Positions 21,022 to 29,077 of a stretch of DNA of 64,000 nucleotides are shown here, one piece after another (the first letter of the stretch is position 1; every line of letters starts with the position of its first letter). The notes under the pieces were generated by a model, which saw nothing but the letters and a program-made list of their open reading frames with translations, did not search any database and had not been told where the DNA came from. Origin of the DNA: RSA9 sp036381195 (lineage in GTDB: Bacteria; Gemmatimonadota; Gemmatimonadetes; Longimicrobiales; RSA9); NCBI GenBank assembly GCA_036381195.1, contig DASVDH010000059.1, positions 1 through 64,000 on the forward strand, in the 5' to 3' direction. The translations under genes and the position numbers were made by a program.

Positions 21022-22011
21022 ATGGCGGCGCCGGTGAGAATCGGGGTGGCGGGGGTCGGGAGCCTCGGCCGGCACCACGCGCGGCTGCTCGGGGACCTGC
21101 CGGGCGCCCGGCTCGTGGGGATCCACGATACGGACGCAACGCGTCTCGCTGAGGTGGCGAGCGAGCTGAGCGTGCCGGCGTTCGGGGCGCTCGAGGCCTT
21201 GCTCGAGCGTGTCGAGGCGCTGGTCGTTGCGGTCCCGACGGTAGCGCACGAGATGGTGGCCCGTGCGGCGCTGCAGCGAGGCGTGCACGTGCTGATCGAG
21301 AAGCCGATCGCGCCCAGCCTGGAGGCGGCGGACCGGATCCTCGAGGCGGCAGAGCGAGCCGGCGCACTGGTGCAGATCGGCCACGTGGAGCGTTTCAATG
21401 GCGCGCTGCGCGCGTGTGAGCCGTACCTCGAGGAGCCGCTGTTCGTGGAGTCGCACCGGCTGGCGCCCTTCGTGCCGCGCGGCACGGACGTGCCGGTCGT
21501 GTTGGACCTGATGATCCACGACCTGGACCTCGTGTTGAGCCTGGTGGGCAAGCCTGTGCGGGCGCTGGCCGCGGTCGGCGTGCCGGTGCTCACGCCGAGC
21601 CCGGACATCGCCAACGCGCGTTTGGAATTCGAGGGCGGCGCGGTGGCCAACCTGACGGCGAGCCGGGTCTCCGTGGAGCGGATGCGGAAGATCCGGTTCT
21701 TTCAGCGTTCGGGGTACATCAGTCTGGACCTGGCTGCGGGGGTGGGCGAGTTCCTGCGGCTGCGGCCTGGGGTGGAGCTGGTCCCGGGCCGGCCGTTGCA
21801 GGCCGCAGGAATCGAGGAGCTGGTCGAGCGGATCGAGCTGTGGAGCGACGGGAAGGAGCCGCTGCGGTGCGAGCTGGAGAGCTTCATCGCGGCGGTGCAG
21901 GGCCGGGCGGCGGTGGCGGTGACCGGGACCGAGGCGCGCGACGCGCTGGCGGTCGCCCTGGAGATCGTCGAGCGGATCGAGGAGCATGTCGCTCATCGGG
22001 ATCCGACGTGA
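21022..22011 (+). CDS. Gfo/Idh/MocA-family oxidoreductase in the lpx operon
   Basis: NAD(P)-dependent sugar dehydrogenase-type protein, 329 residues. A Rossmann fold with GVAGVGSLGRHHARLL opens the protein. The family catalytic motif EKPIAPS (EKP) is at about residue 94, and a C-terminal alpha/beta domain with DLMIHDLDLVL follows. It lies between lpxA and lpxB. In Acidithiobacillus and Leptospira a family member (GnnA) oxidises UDP-GlcNAc at C3 for amide-linked lipid A. Here no GnnB-like aminotransferase is in the window, so that role is only a hypothesis. Confidence 0.85.
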   Translation: MAAPVRIGVAGVGSLGRHHARLLGDLPGARLVGIHDTDATRLAEVASELSVPAFGALEALLERVEALVVAVPTVAHEMVARAALQRGVHVLIEKPIAPSLEAADRILEAAERAGALVQIGHVERFNGALRACEPYLEEPLFVESHRLAPFVPRGTDVPVVLDLMIHDLDLVLSLVGKPVRALAAVGVPVLTPSPDIANARLEFEGGAVANLTASRVSVERMRKIRFFQRSGYISLDLAAGVGEFLRLRPGVELVPGRPLQAAGIEELVERIELWSDGKEPLRCELESFIAAVQGRAAVAVTGTEARDALAVALEIVERIEEHVAHRDPT

Positions 22012-22120
22012 GCGGAGGCAGCAGGGCGGCGGGCAATTCCGGCCGCCGGCGCTGTGGAAGCTGGTAGCGGCGCTCGCGCTGGTGCTGCTGGCGATATGGT
22101 ATCTCAGCCGGCTCTCATGA
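21986..22120 (+). CDS. 44-residue single-helix membrane microprotein
   Basis: Predicted here: a 44-residue ORF starting inside the end of the oxidoreductase gene (26-nt overlap) and ending in an ATGA overlap with lpxB. It has a basic, polar N-terminus (MSLIGIRRERRQQ), a Pro-rich hinge (FRPPA), and a C-terminal hydrophobic helix (LWKLVAALALVLLAIWYL) ending SRLS, giving one transmembrane segment with a positive N-terminal side. GAGGAG lies immediately before the ATG, closer than ideal. Without it, lpxB would be separated from the preceding gene by 105 nt, unlike its tightly spaced neighbours. Function unknown. Confidence 0.65.
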   Translation: MSLIGIRRERRQQGGGQFRPPALWKLVAALALVLLAIWYLSRLS

Positions 22121-23259
22121 GCCACGGCGGGCCGACCATCCTGCTCTCGGCTGGAGAGCCATCCGGAGACCTGCACGGGGCAGCGGTGGCGGCCGCGCTC
22201 CGTGAGCGCTGGCCGGGGGCGCGGCTCTTCGGGCTCGGAGGGCCGCGAATGGCGGCAGCGGGAGTCGAGTTGCTCGAAGACATAGGCCGGCTCGCGGTGA
22301 TGGGGTTCATCGAGGTCGCGGGCCGGCTCCCGTTCTTCTTCCGCCTGTTGCGGCGGGTGCGCCGCGAGATGGTGGAGCGGGGCACGGACCTCGTGGTGCC
22401 GATCGACTACCCTGGATTCAATCTGCGATTGGCGCGGTCGGCGCGTCGGGCGGGCGTACCCGTGCTGTACTACATCGCGCCGCAGGTGTGGGCATGGCAC
22501 CGGAGCCGGTGCCGCCAGGTGGCGGAGAACACGGACCGGCTCGCCGTCGTGCTGCCGTTCGAGGAGGAGGTGTTCGGCGCCGCGGGCGCGCGGGCCGTCT
22601 ACGTTGGCCACCCCCTGCTGGATGCGGCGCCGGTCCACACGGACCGCGACGCGTTCTGCGAGCGGCTCGGTCTCCAGGCCGGGGCCCCGATCCTCGCGCT
22701 CTTCCCCGGGTCGCGGGCGCAGGAAGTCCAGCGACACCTCCCCGTCTTCCAGGAAGCCGCCGCTCGTCTGCGGCGCACGATTCCGGACATCCAGCCCGTC
22801 ATCGCTGCCGCCGGCACGCTGCCCCGGGAGCTCTACGGCAGTGCGCCGTACCCTCTCGCGTACAGCTCGCTGGAGCTGCTGGCGCACGCCCGCGCGGCGC
22901 TGGTGAAGTCCGGGACGGGCACGCTGGAGGCGGCGCTCGCGGGGACGCCGCTGGTGATCGCGTACCGGGCGCACCCCGTGACGTTCTGGCTGGCGCGACG
23001 CCTGGTGCGCGTGCCCCAGATCGGGCTGGTGAACCTGGTCGCAGGCGAGCGCGTGGCGCCGGAGTACCTCCAGGACGAGGCGACGCCCGAGCGCCTCGCC
23101 CGCGCGCTGGCCCCGCTCATCACGGACGGGCCGGAGCGGCGGTCGATGGTGGAGCGCCTGGCGCGGGTGCGCGCCGCGCTCGCGCCGCGGGAGGACGGGG
23201 CCGGGAGCGCGGCGGAGCGCGTGGTCCGGCTGGCCGCGGAGCTCCTGGAGGCGGCCTGA
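22117..23259 (+). CDS. lpxB: Lipid-A-disaccharide synthase
   Basis: GT19 glycosyltransferase that condenses UDP-2,3-diacylglucosamine with lipid X; 380 residues, membrane-associated. Recognisable are the N-terminal SAGEPSGDLHG, the central IDYPGFNLRLA and YYIAPQVWAWH, and the C-terminal KSGTGTLEAALAGTP with VPQIGLVNL. ATG 22117 shares four bases with the microprotein stop; the frame is open to 22054 but without a better start. The stop overlaps the next gene by one base. Confidence 0.95.
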   Translation: MSHGGPTILLSAGEPSGDLHGAAVAAALRERWPGARLFGLGGPRMAAAGVELLEDIGRLAVMGFIEVAGRLPFFFRLLRRVRREMVERGTDLVVPIDYPGFNLRLARSARRAGVPVLYYIAPQVWAWHRSRCRQVAENTDRLAVVLPFEEEVFGAAGARAVYVGHPLLDAAPVHTDRDAFCERLGLQAGAPILALFPGSRAQEVQRHLPVFQEAAARLRRTIPDIQPVIAAAGTLPRELYGSAPYPLAYSSLELLAHARAALVKSGTGTLEAALAGTPLVIAYRAHPVTFWLARRLVRVPQIGLVNLVAGERVAPEYLQDEATPERLARALAPLITDGPERRSMVERLARVRAALAPREDGAGSAAERVVRLAAELLEAA

Positions 23260-23921
23260 TGCGGGAGCTGCGGTACCGCGTCGCGGGCCGGCTGGGGCAG
23301 CTCGTGTTGGACGCGCTGCTGGCCACGGCCCGGTTCGAGGTCGGCGGGGCGGAGCATTACCGGCGCTACACGGCGCACGGCAAGCCGGTGATCTTCGTCC
23401 TGTGGCACGGCCGGCTCCTGCCGCTCGCGTACCTGCATCGCAGGCAGGGGATCGCCGCACTGATCAGCCGTTCGGCGGACGGGGAGTACCTGGCCCGGGT
23501 GCTGATGCGGTGGGGCTACGTTCCGGTTCGCGGCTCGAGCAGCCGGGGCGGGAGCGCGGCGTTGCGGGAACTGGTGCGGCACGCCCGGAGCGGCCGTTGC
23601 CTGGCGATCACGCCGGACGGGCCGCGCGGGCCGCGGCAGCGGCTCAAGGACGGCGTGCTCGTGGCCAGTCAGCTCACCGGGCTTCCGCTCGTTCCGCTCG
23701 CGGCGGGAGCGGACCGCGCGTGGTGGGTGGAGGGGTGGGATCGCTTTCTGATCCCGCGGGAGTTCGCGCGTGTGCGCGTCGCCTATGGCCCGCCGCTCTG
23801 CGTGCCGCGCGATGCGGATGCCGGCGAGCTGGACGAGATCCGGCGGACGCTCCAGGCCGAGCTGGACCGGTTGACCTCGGAGGTGGATTCGGGTGGAGCG
23901 GTACGGCGGCGCGCCGGGTAG
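23259..23921 (+). CDS. DUF374 lysophospholipid acyltransferase-like protein
   Basis: A 220-residue protein of the LPLAT/DUF374 family, with FVLWHGRLLPL, ISRSADGEYLARVL and the family hallmark ITPDGPRGPRQRLKDGV. Members are membrane-associated acyltransferases of uncertain substrate. The location between lpxB and lpxK suggests acylation of a lipid A intermediate, where other genomes have waaA or lpxL; that is inference. It overlaps lpxB by one base and lpxK by 29 nt. Confidence 0.85.
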   Translation: MRELRYRVAGRLGQLVLDALLATARFEVGGAEHYRRYTAHGKPVIFVLWHGRLLPLAYLHRRQGIAALISRSADGEYLARVLMRWGYVPVRGSSSRGGSAALRELVRHARSGRCLAITPDGPRGPRQRLKDGVLVASQLTGLPLVPLAAGADRAWWVEGWDRFLIPREFARVRVAYGPPLCVPRDADAGELDEIRRTLQAELDRLTSEVDSGGAVRRRAG

Positions 23922-24966
23922 GGGTGGAGGCCGCCTGCGCGCGGGTGTGTCGAGGTGGTGGCGCGGTGAGGCGGGCGGGATCCTGTGGCGCGGAGCGAGC
24001 GTCGCGCTCGCGCCCGCGGAGGCGGCGTACGGCGCGGCGGTCCGGCTGCGGAACGCGCTGTACGCCAGCGGGATTCGCCGGGCCCACAGGGTGGGGGTTC
24101 CGGTGCTGAGCGTGGGGAATCTCGCGGTGGGAGGCACGGGAAAGACGCCGGTGGCCAGGTGGCTGGCCGCTCTGCTGGAGGCGCGGGGCGCGCGGGTCGC
24201 CGTGCTGCACGGCGGTTACGCAGCGGACGAGCCGGAGCTGCACCGGCTCTGGCGTCCGGGATCGCTGGTGCTCGCGATGCGGGACCGCGTGGCGGCCGCG
24301 CGGCTCGCGATCGCGCAGGGCGCGACGGTGCTGGTTCTCGATGACGGCTTCCAGCACCGGCGGCTGCATCGGGACCTCGATCTGGTCCTGGTCTCCGCGG
24401 AGAGCTGGACGGCGCGCCCGCACCTCTTGCCGCGAGGCCCGTGGCGGGAGCCACCGGGCGCGCTGGCGCGGGCCGGGGCGATCGCCGTCACGCGGAGGGC
24501 GGCGAGCCAGGCGGCGGCGCAACGGGTGGCGGCGGAGGTGGCGACGTTCGCGCGCGGAGCGATCGTGGCGAGGATCCACCTGCACCCGGCGGGCTGGCGT
24601 TCTGGCGGGGACGTGCGGGCCGAAGGCCCGAAGGGCGGGGCGGTGGCCGTGGCCGGCGTGGCCGAGCCCGAGCTGTTCTTCGCGAACGCACGGCAGGCCG
24701 GCGCCGATATCGAGGCCACGCTGGTGTTTCCGGATCACCACGCGTACACGCGGCAGGATCTGGAGCGGATCGCGGCTGTGGCCGGGGGCAGGGCCGTGGT
24801 GACGACGGCCAAGGACGCGGTGAAGCTCCGGGCACTGGAGGCGGAGCTGGACCTGTGGATCCTGGAACAGGAGGTCATCGTCGAGGAGGGCCTGGAGGCG
24901 CTCACGGCCGCAATGGACCGACTGCTGGATCGGACATTCGCCCGGAAGGAGGGAAGGGCGAGTTGA
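23893..24966 (+). CDS. lpxK: Tetraacyldisaccharide 4'-kinase
   Basis: Phosphorylates the 4' position of the lipid A precursor at the inner membrane; 357 residues from GTG 23893. The P-loop is GNLAVGGTGKTPVARW, and the second conserved motif is LDDGFQHRRLHRDLDLVL with the catalytic Asp. The segment that usually reads SRGYGG is HGGYAADEP here, a clear departure from proteobacterial LpxK. The C-terminal part has FPDHHAYTRQDL, with the conserved His. It ends the lpx block; an intergenic region with strong hairpins follows. Confidence 0.92.
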   Translation: MERYGGAPGRGGGRLRAGVSRWWRGEAGGILWRGASVALAPAEAAYGAAVRLRNALYASGIRRAHRVGVPVLSVGNLAVGGTGKTPVARWLAALLEARGARVAVLHGGYAADEPELHRLWRPGSLVLAMRDRVAAARLAIAQGATVLVLDDGFQHRRLHRDLDLVLVSAESWTARPHLLPRGPWREPPGALARAGAIAVTRRAASQAAAQRVAAEVATFARGAIVARIHLHPAGWRSGGDVRAEGPKGGAVAVAGVAEPELFFANARQAGADIEATLVFPDHHAYTRQDLERIAAVAGGRAVVTTAKDAVKLRALEAELDLWILEQEVIVEEGLEALTAAMDRLLDRTFARKEGRAS

Positions 24967-24967
24967 T

Positions 24968-25028
24968 TTCCGCGGAACGCGGCGGATGCCGTGTGTTCCG
25001 CGAGTACGCGGCGGGCGGTGTCGCCCGC
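24968..25028. promoter_or_regulatory. Palindrome and hairpins between lpxK and glutamate dehydrogenase
   Basis: TTCCGCGGAA (24968-24977) is a perfect 10-bp palindrome. CGCGGAAC (24971-24978) also pairs with GTTCCGCG (24995-25002). A separate hairpin GCGGGCG-GTGT-CGCCCGC (25011-25028) follows. No U-tract is present. The region may end the lpx transcript, carry an operator for the dehydrogenase gene, or both. No convincing -35/-10 pair was seen up to 25102. Confidence 0.4.
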
Positions 25029-25102
25029 TCGCACATTCCGTGACTCGAGGGAGCCCCGCGCGCCCTGGCCGGCGGCGAGGCAAGCAGGAGATCACAACCA
25101 GT

Positions 25103-26392
25103 ATGGAACCCCAAACCATCGCCCAGCCCGAACCGAGTCCAGTGGTGGGCGAGGAGAACCCGTTCGAAGCGATGATGCAGCGCTTCGATCGTGCCGCAGA
25201 GCTGTTGAACCTGGACCGCGGAATCTACAAGATCCTCAGGCATCCCGAGAAGCAAGTGATCACGTCCATCCCGGTGATGATGGACAACGGGGAGGTGGAG
25301 GTCTTCACGGGGTACCGCGTGCTGTACAACACATCGCGCGGGCCGGCCAAGGGCGGCATCCGCTACGATCTCGGCGTGACGCTGGAGGAGGTGACTGCGC
25401 TGGCCGCGTGGATGACGTGGAAATGCGCCGTCGTGAACATCCCGTTCGGCGGCGCGAAGGGTGGCGTGGTGTGCGACCCCTTCCGGCTCTCGATGGGCGA
25501 GCTCGAGCGGCTGACGCGGCGCTACACGGCGTCCATCCTCGAGATCCTGGGTCCCGAGTCCGATGTTCCGGCGCCGGACGTCAACACCAACGAGCAGGTC
25601 ATGGCGTGGATCATGGATACCTACTCCATGCACAAGCGCCACACCGTGACGGCGGTGGTGACGGGCAAGCCGGTCGCGATGGGCGGCTCGCTGGGCCGGC
25701 GGGAAGCGACGGGGCGTGGCGTCTCGATCGTCGTGAAGGAAGCGCTGCGCGAGCTGCGGATGCCATTGCATGGAACGCGCGTGGCGATTCAGGGGTTCGG
25801 GAACGTGGGCTCGGTGGCGGCGCGGCTGCTGGCGCAGGAGGGGCTCACGGTCGTGGCCGTGAGCGACAAGTCCGGCGGCGTGTACAACGCCCACGGGATC
25901 TACGTGGACGAGGCGATCGAATACGTGCGGCGGAACCGGTTCCTGGAGGGCTTCCCGCACGGCGAGCCGATCACGAACGAGGAGCTGCTGGAGCTGGACG
26001 TGGACGTCCTTGTCCCGGCCGCGTTGGAGAACGTGATCACGAAGCGCAACGCGCCGCGGGTCAAGGCGAAGATCATCGCGGAGGGCGCGAACGGGCCGAC
26101 CACCGCCCCGGCGGACGAGATCCTGGAGTCGAAGGGGATCTTCGTGATTCCGGACATCCTCGCCAACGCCGGGGGCGTGACGGTCAGCTACTTCGAATGG
26201 GTGCAGGACCGGGAGGGCTACTTCTGGAGCGAGGACGTGGTGAACTCGCGTCTGCGCGACGTGATGATGCAGGCCTTCGATAACGTCCTCCAGTACGCGC
26301 GGCTCCATCGCGTGAACATGCGGACCGCGGCGTACATGCTCGCGATCGACCGGGTCGCCGCGGTGCATCGGATGCGGGGCATCTATGCATGA
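25103..26392 (+). CDS. gdhA: Glutamate dehydrogenase (Glu/Leu/Phe/Val family)
   Basis: Interconverts glutamate and 2-oxoglutarate plus ammonia; 429 residues. The substrate-binding stretch GPAKGGIRYDLGVTLEEV and the catalytic Lys in PFGGAKGGVV are intact. The Rossmann motif is IQGFGNVGSVAARLL, and the later EGANGPTTAPAD and FVIPDILANAGGVTVSYFEW match hexameric bacterial and archaeal enzymes. ATG 25103 gives the usual N-terminus NPFEAMMQRFDRAAELL; the longer frame upstream lacks family similarity. NAD or NADP preference is not assigned. rlmH follows after 16 nt. Confidence 0.93.
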   Translation: MEPQTIAQPEPSPVVGEENPFEAMMQRFDRAAELLNLDRGIYKILRHPEKQVITSIPVMMDNGEVEVFTGYRVLYNTSRGPAKGGIRYDLGVTLEEVTALAAWMTWKCAVVNIPFGGAKGGVVCDPFRLSMGELERLTRRYTASILEILGPESDVPAPDVNTNEQVMAWIMDTYSMHKRHTVTAVVTGKPVAMGGSLGRREATGRGVSIVVKEALRELRMPLHGTRVAIQGFGNVGSVAARLLAQEGLTVVAVSDKSGGVYNAHGIYVDEAIEYVRRNRFLEGFPHGEPITNEELLELDVDVLVPAALENVITKRNAPRVKAKIIAEGANGPTTAPADEILESKGIFVIPDILANAGGVTVSYFEWVQDREGYFWSEDVVNSRLRDVMMQAFDNVLQYARLHRVNMRTAAYMLAIDRVAAVHRMRGIYA

Positions 26393-26408
26393 TCCCGGAG
26401 TGCCGTGA

Positions 26409-26885
26409 GTGAAGGTTTCCGTCCTCGCGGTGGGGCGCCCGGACCGCCTGTTCGGCCCGATCATCGCGGAGTACGAGCGGCGGGCTGGCAGGTACTGGAA
26501 GCTGGATGTGGTGAACGTCCGTGCCGAGGGCGCCGCAGGGGGGAAGCCAGAGACGATGGTCCGCGCCGCGGAGGGAGCCCGGCTGTTGGGGCGCGTGCCG
26601 CCCGGCGCCGAGATCGTGGCTCTCACGAGAGCGGGGCGGGGCTGGAGCTCGCGCGCCCTGGCGGAGTATCTCGATGGGTTGGCGGTATCCGGCAGCCCGG
26701 GGGTCGCGTTCCTCATCGGGGGCGCGTTCGGCCTCGACAGCGATGTGCTGGAGCGAGCGCGCCACCTCCTGTCCCTCTCCAGCTTCACGCTTCCCCACGA
26801 CCTCGCCCGGCTCGTGCTGCTCGAGCAGCTCTACCGGGCGGGCACGATCCTGCACCATGAGCCGTACCACAAGGCAGCGGAGTGA
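26409..26885 (+). CDS. rlmH: 23S rRNA pseudouridine-1915 N3-methyltransferase
   Basis: SPOUT-fold methyltransferase that modifies helix 69 of 23S rRNA; 158 residues, the family's normal size. The SAM-binding knot includes FLIGGAFGLDSDVL, and the C-terminal LPHDLARLVLLEQLYRAGTI and EPYHK are characteristic. Start is GTG 26409. The stop overlaps the alternative GTG start of the following gene by four bases. Confidence 0.94.
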   Translation: MKVSVLAVGRPDRLFGPIIAEYERRAGRYWKLDVVNVRAEGAAGGKPETMVRAAEGARLLGRVPPGAEIVALTRAGRGWSSRALAEYLDGLAVSGSPGVAFLIGGAFGLDSDVLERARHLLSLSSFTLPHDLARLVLLEQLYRAGTILHHEPYHKAAE

Positions 26886-26911
26886 TCGGGGACCCGGGAC
26901 ACGGGGAGACC

Positions 26912-28549
26912 ATGACGCTCAATCTCGAGATCCGTGCAGGCCGGCTACGGGGGCCACGTCTCGTCGAGGATTACCTGGACAACAGCCCCGGGCTCGCGGC
27001 GTTCTTCACGGGATCTCCATGGGATCTGGAGGCGTACCGCCGCAAGGCGGAGGAGGTGGACGGCCGCTTCGGCGCGGAGCGGCGGCGCGCCATGGCGGCG
27101 GCCATCCGGCCGGCATCCGCGGCCGCCGCGGCTCGCCTCGAGGAGGCGATCCGCGGCGGCGCGCTGTTCGTCACGACCGGCCAGCAGGCGGGCCTGTTCG
27201 GCGGCCCGCTCTACACGGTCTACAAGGCGCTCACCGCTGTGGCGCTCGCGCGAACCCTGGAGGAGCAGCTCGACCGGCCGGTCCTGCCGTTGTTCTGGAT
27301 CGCGTCTGACGACCACGATTGGGACGAGGTCAACCACGTGCGGGTCCTGGACCCGCAGAACGTGCTGCACACGATCGCGATCACGGACCACGGCGCCGCC
27401 GGGCCGGGCGTGTCCATGCGCAACCGGGTGCTCGGAGCCGGCGTCGAGGCGGCGCTCGAGCAGCTCGGCCAGATCCTGCCGCGCACGGATTTCTCCGCGC
27501 CGCTGTTGGACCGGCTCCGGGCCGCGTACACGCCCGACCGGACCGTGGCCGATGCGTTCGGCACGCTGCTCGCCGGGCTGTTCGAGCCGTTCGACCTGCT
27601 GCTGGCGGATGGAGGGCACCCGGCCATCAAGGCGTCGGGTCGGAGCGTCTTCGAGAGGGAGCTGGCGCAGTGGCGCGAGCACGAGGCGCTGGTCCGGGAG
27701 CAGACGCAGCGCGTCATCGCAGCAGGCTATCACGCGCAGGTGGCAGTACTCCCGGGCGAGGCGAACCTCTTCCTGGAGGGCGAGGGCGGGCGCGAGCGCC
27801 TCGTGCGTGAGGGCGATGCCTGGGTGCTGAAGCGTAGCGGCCGGCGCTTCTCGGACGCGGAGCTGCACGGGCTGCTGGCGACCCAGCCGGAGCGGTTTTC
27901 GCCGAACGTGCTGCTGCGGCCGGTCCTCGAGAGCTCCGTCTTCCCCACCATCGCCTACGTGGCGGGCCCGTCGGAGTTGAGCTACTACGCGCAGGTCGGT
28001 CGTCTCTTCCGCGCGCATGGCATCGAGATGCCGCTCGTCTATCCCCGGGTGAGCGTGACGCTGGTCGAATCCAAGGTGAGGAAGGTCCTGGACCGCTTCG
28101 GGCTGGCGGTGGAGGACTTCCGCCGGCCGCCGCACGAGCTGGCCGCCGAGGTGCTGCGGGAGGAATTGCCGGAGGCGGTCGTCGGGCCGATCCGCCGGCT
28201 GCGTGCGGCCCTGGGCGAGGGCTACGGCGAGCTCGCGGAGGCGGCCATGGCCATCGATCCCACGCTGAAGGGGCCGATCCAGAGCGCGCGCAACGCGAGC
28301 TACGTGCAGCTCGAGGAAGTGGAACGCAAGGTGGTGCAGCATCTCAAGCGGCAGAACTCGATCGGTGTCCAGCAGCTCGAGAAGGCGGCCGTCAACCTGT
28401 ACCCGCTCGGCCAGCCGCAGGAGCGCGTGTTCAACATCATTCCGTACCTGGCGCGTTACGGCCCGGAGCTCCTGAAGGCGATCGCGGAGGCGGTCTCGGT
28501 CGAGGTGGGTGTGGCGGCGCCGGGTTGGGCGCGCGTGCGCTGCGGCTGA
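26912..28549 (+). CDS. bshC: Bacillithiol biosynthesis cysteine-adding enzyme BshC
   Basis: Putative last enzyme of bacillithiol synthesis, adding cysteine to GlcN-malate; 545 residues from ATG 26912 (GTG 26882 would add 10 residues and overlap rlmH). Conserved BshC stretches are seen: FVTTGQQAGLFGGPLYTVYKA, IASDDHDWDEVNHV and NVLLRPVLESSVFPTIAYVAGP. BshA and BshB are not in the window. Bacillithiol is best known from Firmicutes, but BshC occurs in Bacteroidetes, Deinococcus and Gemmatimonadota. A hairpin just after the stop probably ends the transcript. Confidence 0.93.
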   Translation: MTLNLEIRAGRLRGPRLVEDYLDNSPGLAAFFTGSPWDLEAYRRKAEEVDGRFGAERRRAMAAAIRPASAAAAARLEEAIRGGALFVTTGQQAGLFGGPLYTVYKALTAVALARTLEEQLDRPVLPLFWIASDDHDWDEVNHVRVLDPQNVLHTIAITDHGAAGPGVSMRNRVLGAGVEAALEQLGQILPRTDFSAPLLDRLRAAYTPDRTVADAFGTLLAGLFEPFDLLLADGGHPAIKASGRSVFERELAQWREHEALVREQTQRVIAAGYHAQVAVLPGEANLFLEGEGGRERLVREGDAWVLKRSGRRFSDAELHGLLATQPERFSPNVLLRPVLESSVFPTIAYVAGPSELSYYAQVGRLFRAHGIEMPLVYPRVSVTLVESKVRKVLDRFGLAVEDFRRPPHELAAEVLREELPEAVVGPIRRLRAALGEGYGELAEAAMAIDPTLKGPIQSARNASYVQLEEVERKVVQHLKRQNSIGVQQLEKAAVNLYPLGQPQERVFNIIPYLARYGPELLKAIAEAVSVEVGVAAPGWARVRCG

Positions 28550-28553
28550 GGGA

Positions 28554-28574
28554 GCGGCGCAGCGAATGCGCCGC
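28554..28574 (+). terminator. Terminator-like hairpin after bshC
   Basis: GCGGCGCA-GCGAA-TGCGCCGC, eight perfect pairs with a 5-nt loop, 5 nt after the bshC stop. No U-run follows, so termination may be weak or Rho-assisted. The flanking GCGGCTGAGGGAG occurs on both sides as a direct repeat. Nothing else was recognised up to 28760. Confidence 0.45.
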
Positions 28575-28762
28575 GGCTGAGGGAGTCGGCCAGTGGACGG
28601 GCCATGGCGGCTCGTGTGCCCCCACGATCCTGAGGACGCGGCCTGGTGTCTCGGGATCGGCGTCGCCGGGACGCCTCGGAAGGCCTTCCACTGCGAAAGG
28701 CGGGCGACGCCTGTGGCGCGAGCGGCTCGTCACGCCGCCAGGCGTCCGGGCCGCAGGTCGGC

Positions 28763-28792
28763 TTGCCGTAACCGTCGGTCGGATCGTAGGTT
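28763..28792 (+). promoter_or_regulatory. Possible promoter (TTGCCG-N18-TAGGTT)
   Basis: TTGCCG (28763-28768) and TAGGTT (28787-28792) with an 18-nt spacer. Transcription would start around 28799, next to ATG 28802, again a nearly leaderless arrangement as at era. The -10 match is weak. Confidence 0.35.
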
Positions 28793-28801
28793 TGGGCTCG
28801 T

Positions 28802-29077
28802 ATGAGCTGGATGGTCCTCCTCTTCATCCTGGTCCTGATCCCACTCGTGGCAGCGGTGTTGGATTCGCCGCTCGGCCGTGCGCTGGCTGCCCGGGTGGAA
28901 CGATCCGCCTCGCGTGACGGGGAGGGTCTGGGCCCGCGCATCGCCGCGCTGGAGGCGGAGACGGAGCGCCTGGCCGATGAAGTGAGGCAGCTCAGAGAAG
29001 AGAGTGAGTTCCTGCGCCGACTCCTCGAGGGGAGGTCATCGGCCAACGCGCTTCCGCCGGGTGAGCAGCGCGGCTGA
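28802..29077 (+). CDS. Small membrane-anchored coiled-coil protein
   Basis: A 91-residue protein of unknown function. An N-terminal hydrophobic helix (WMVLLFILVLIPLVAAVL) is followed by a charged linker and a heptad-rich segment (about 49-76, IAALEAETERLADEVRQLRE) typical of a short coiled coil. The layout recalls PspB or FtsB/DivIC-like bitopic proteins, but no family motif was recognised. It overlaps murJ by 17 nt, so a role near peptidoglycan precursor export is possible but only inferred. Confidence 0.65.
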   Translation: MSWMVLLFILVLIPLVAAVLDSPLGRALAARVERSASRDGEGLGPRIAALEAETERLADEVRQLREESEFLRRLLEGRSSANALPPGEQRG

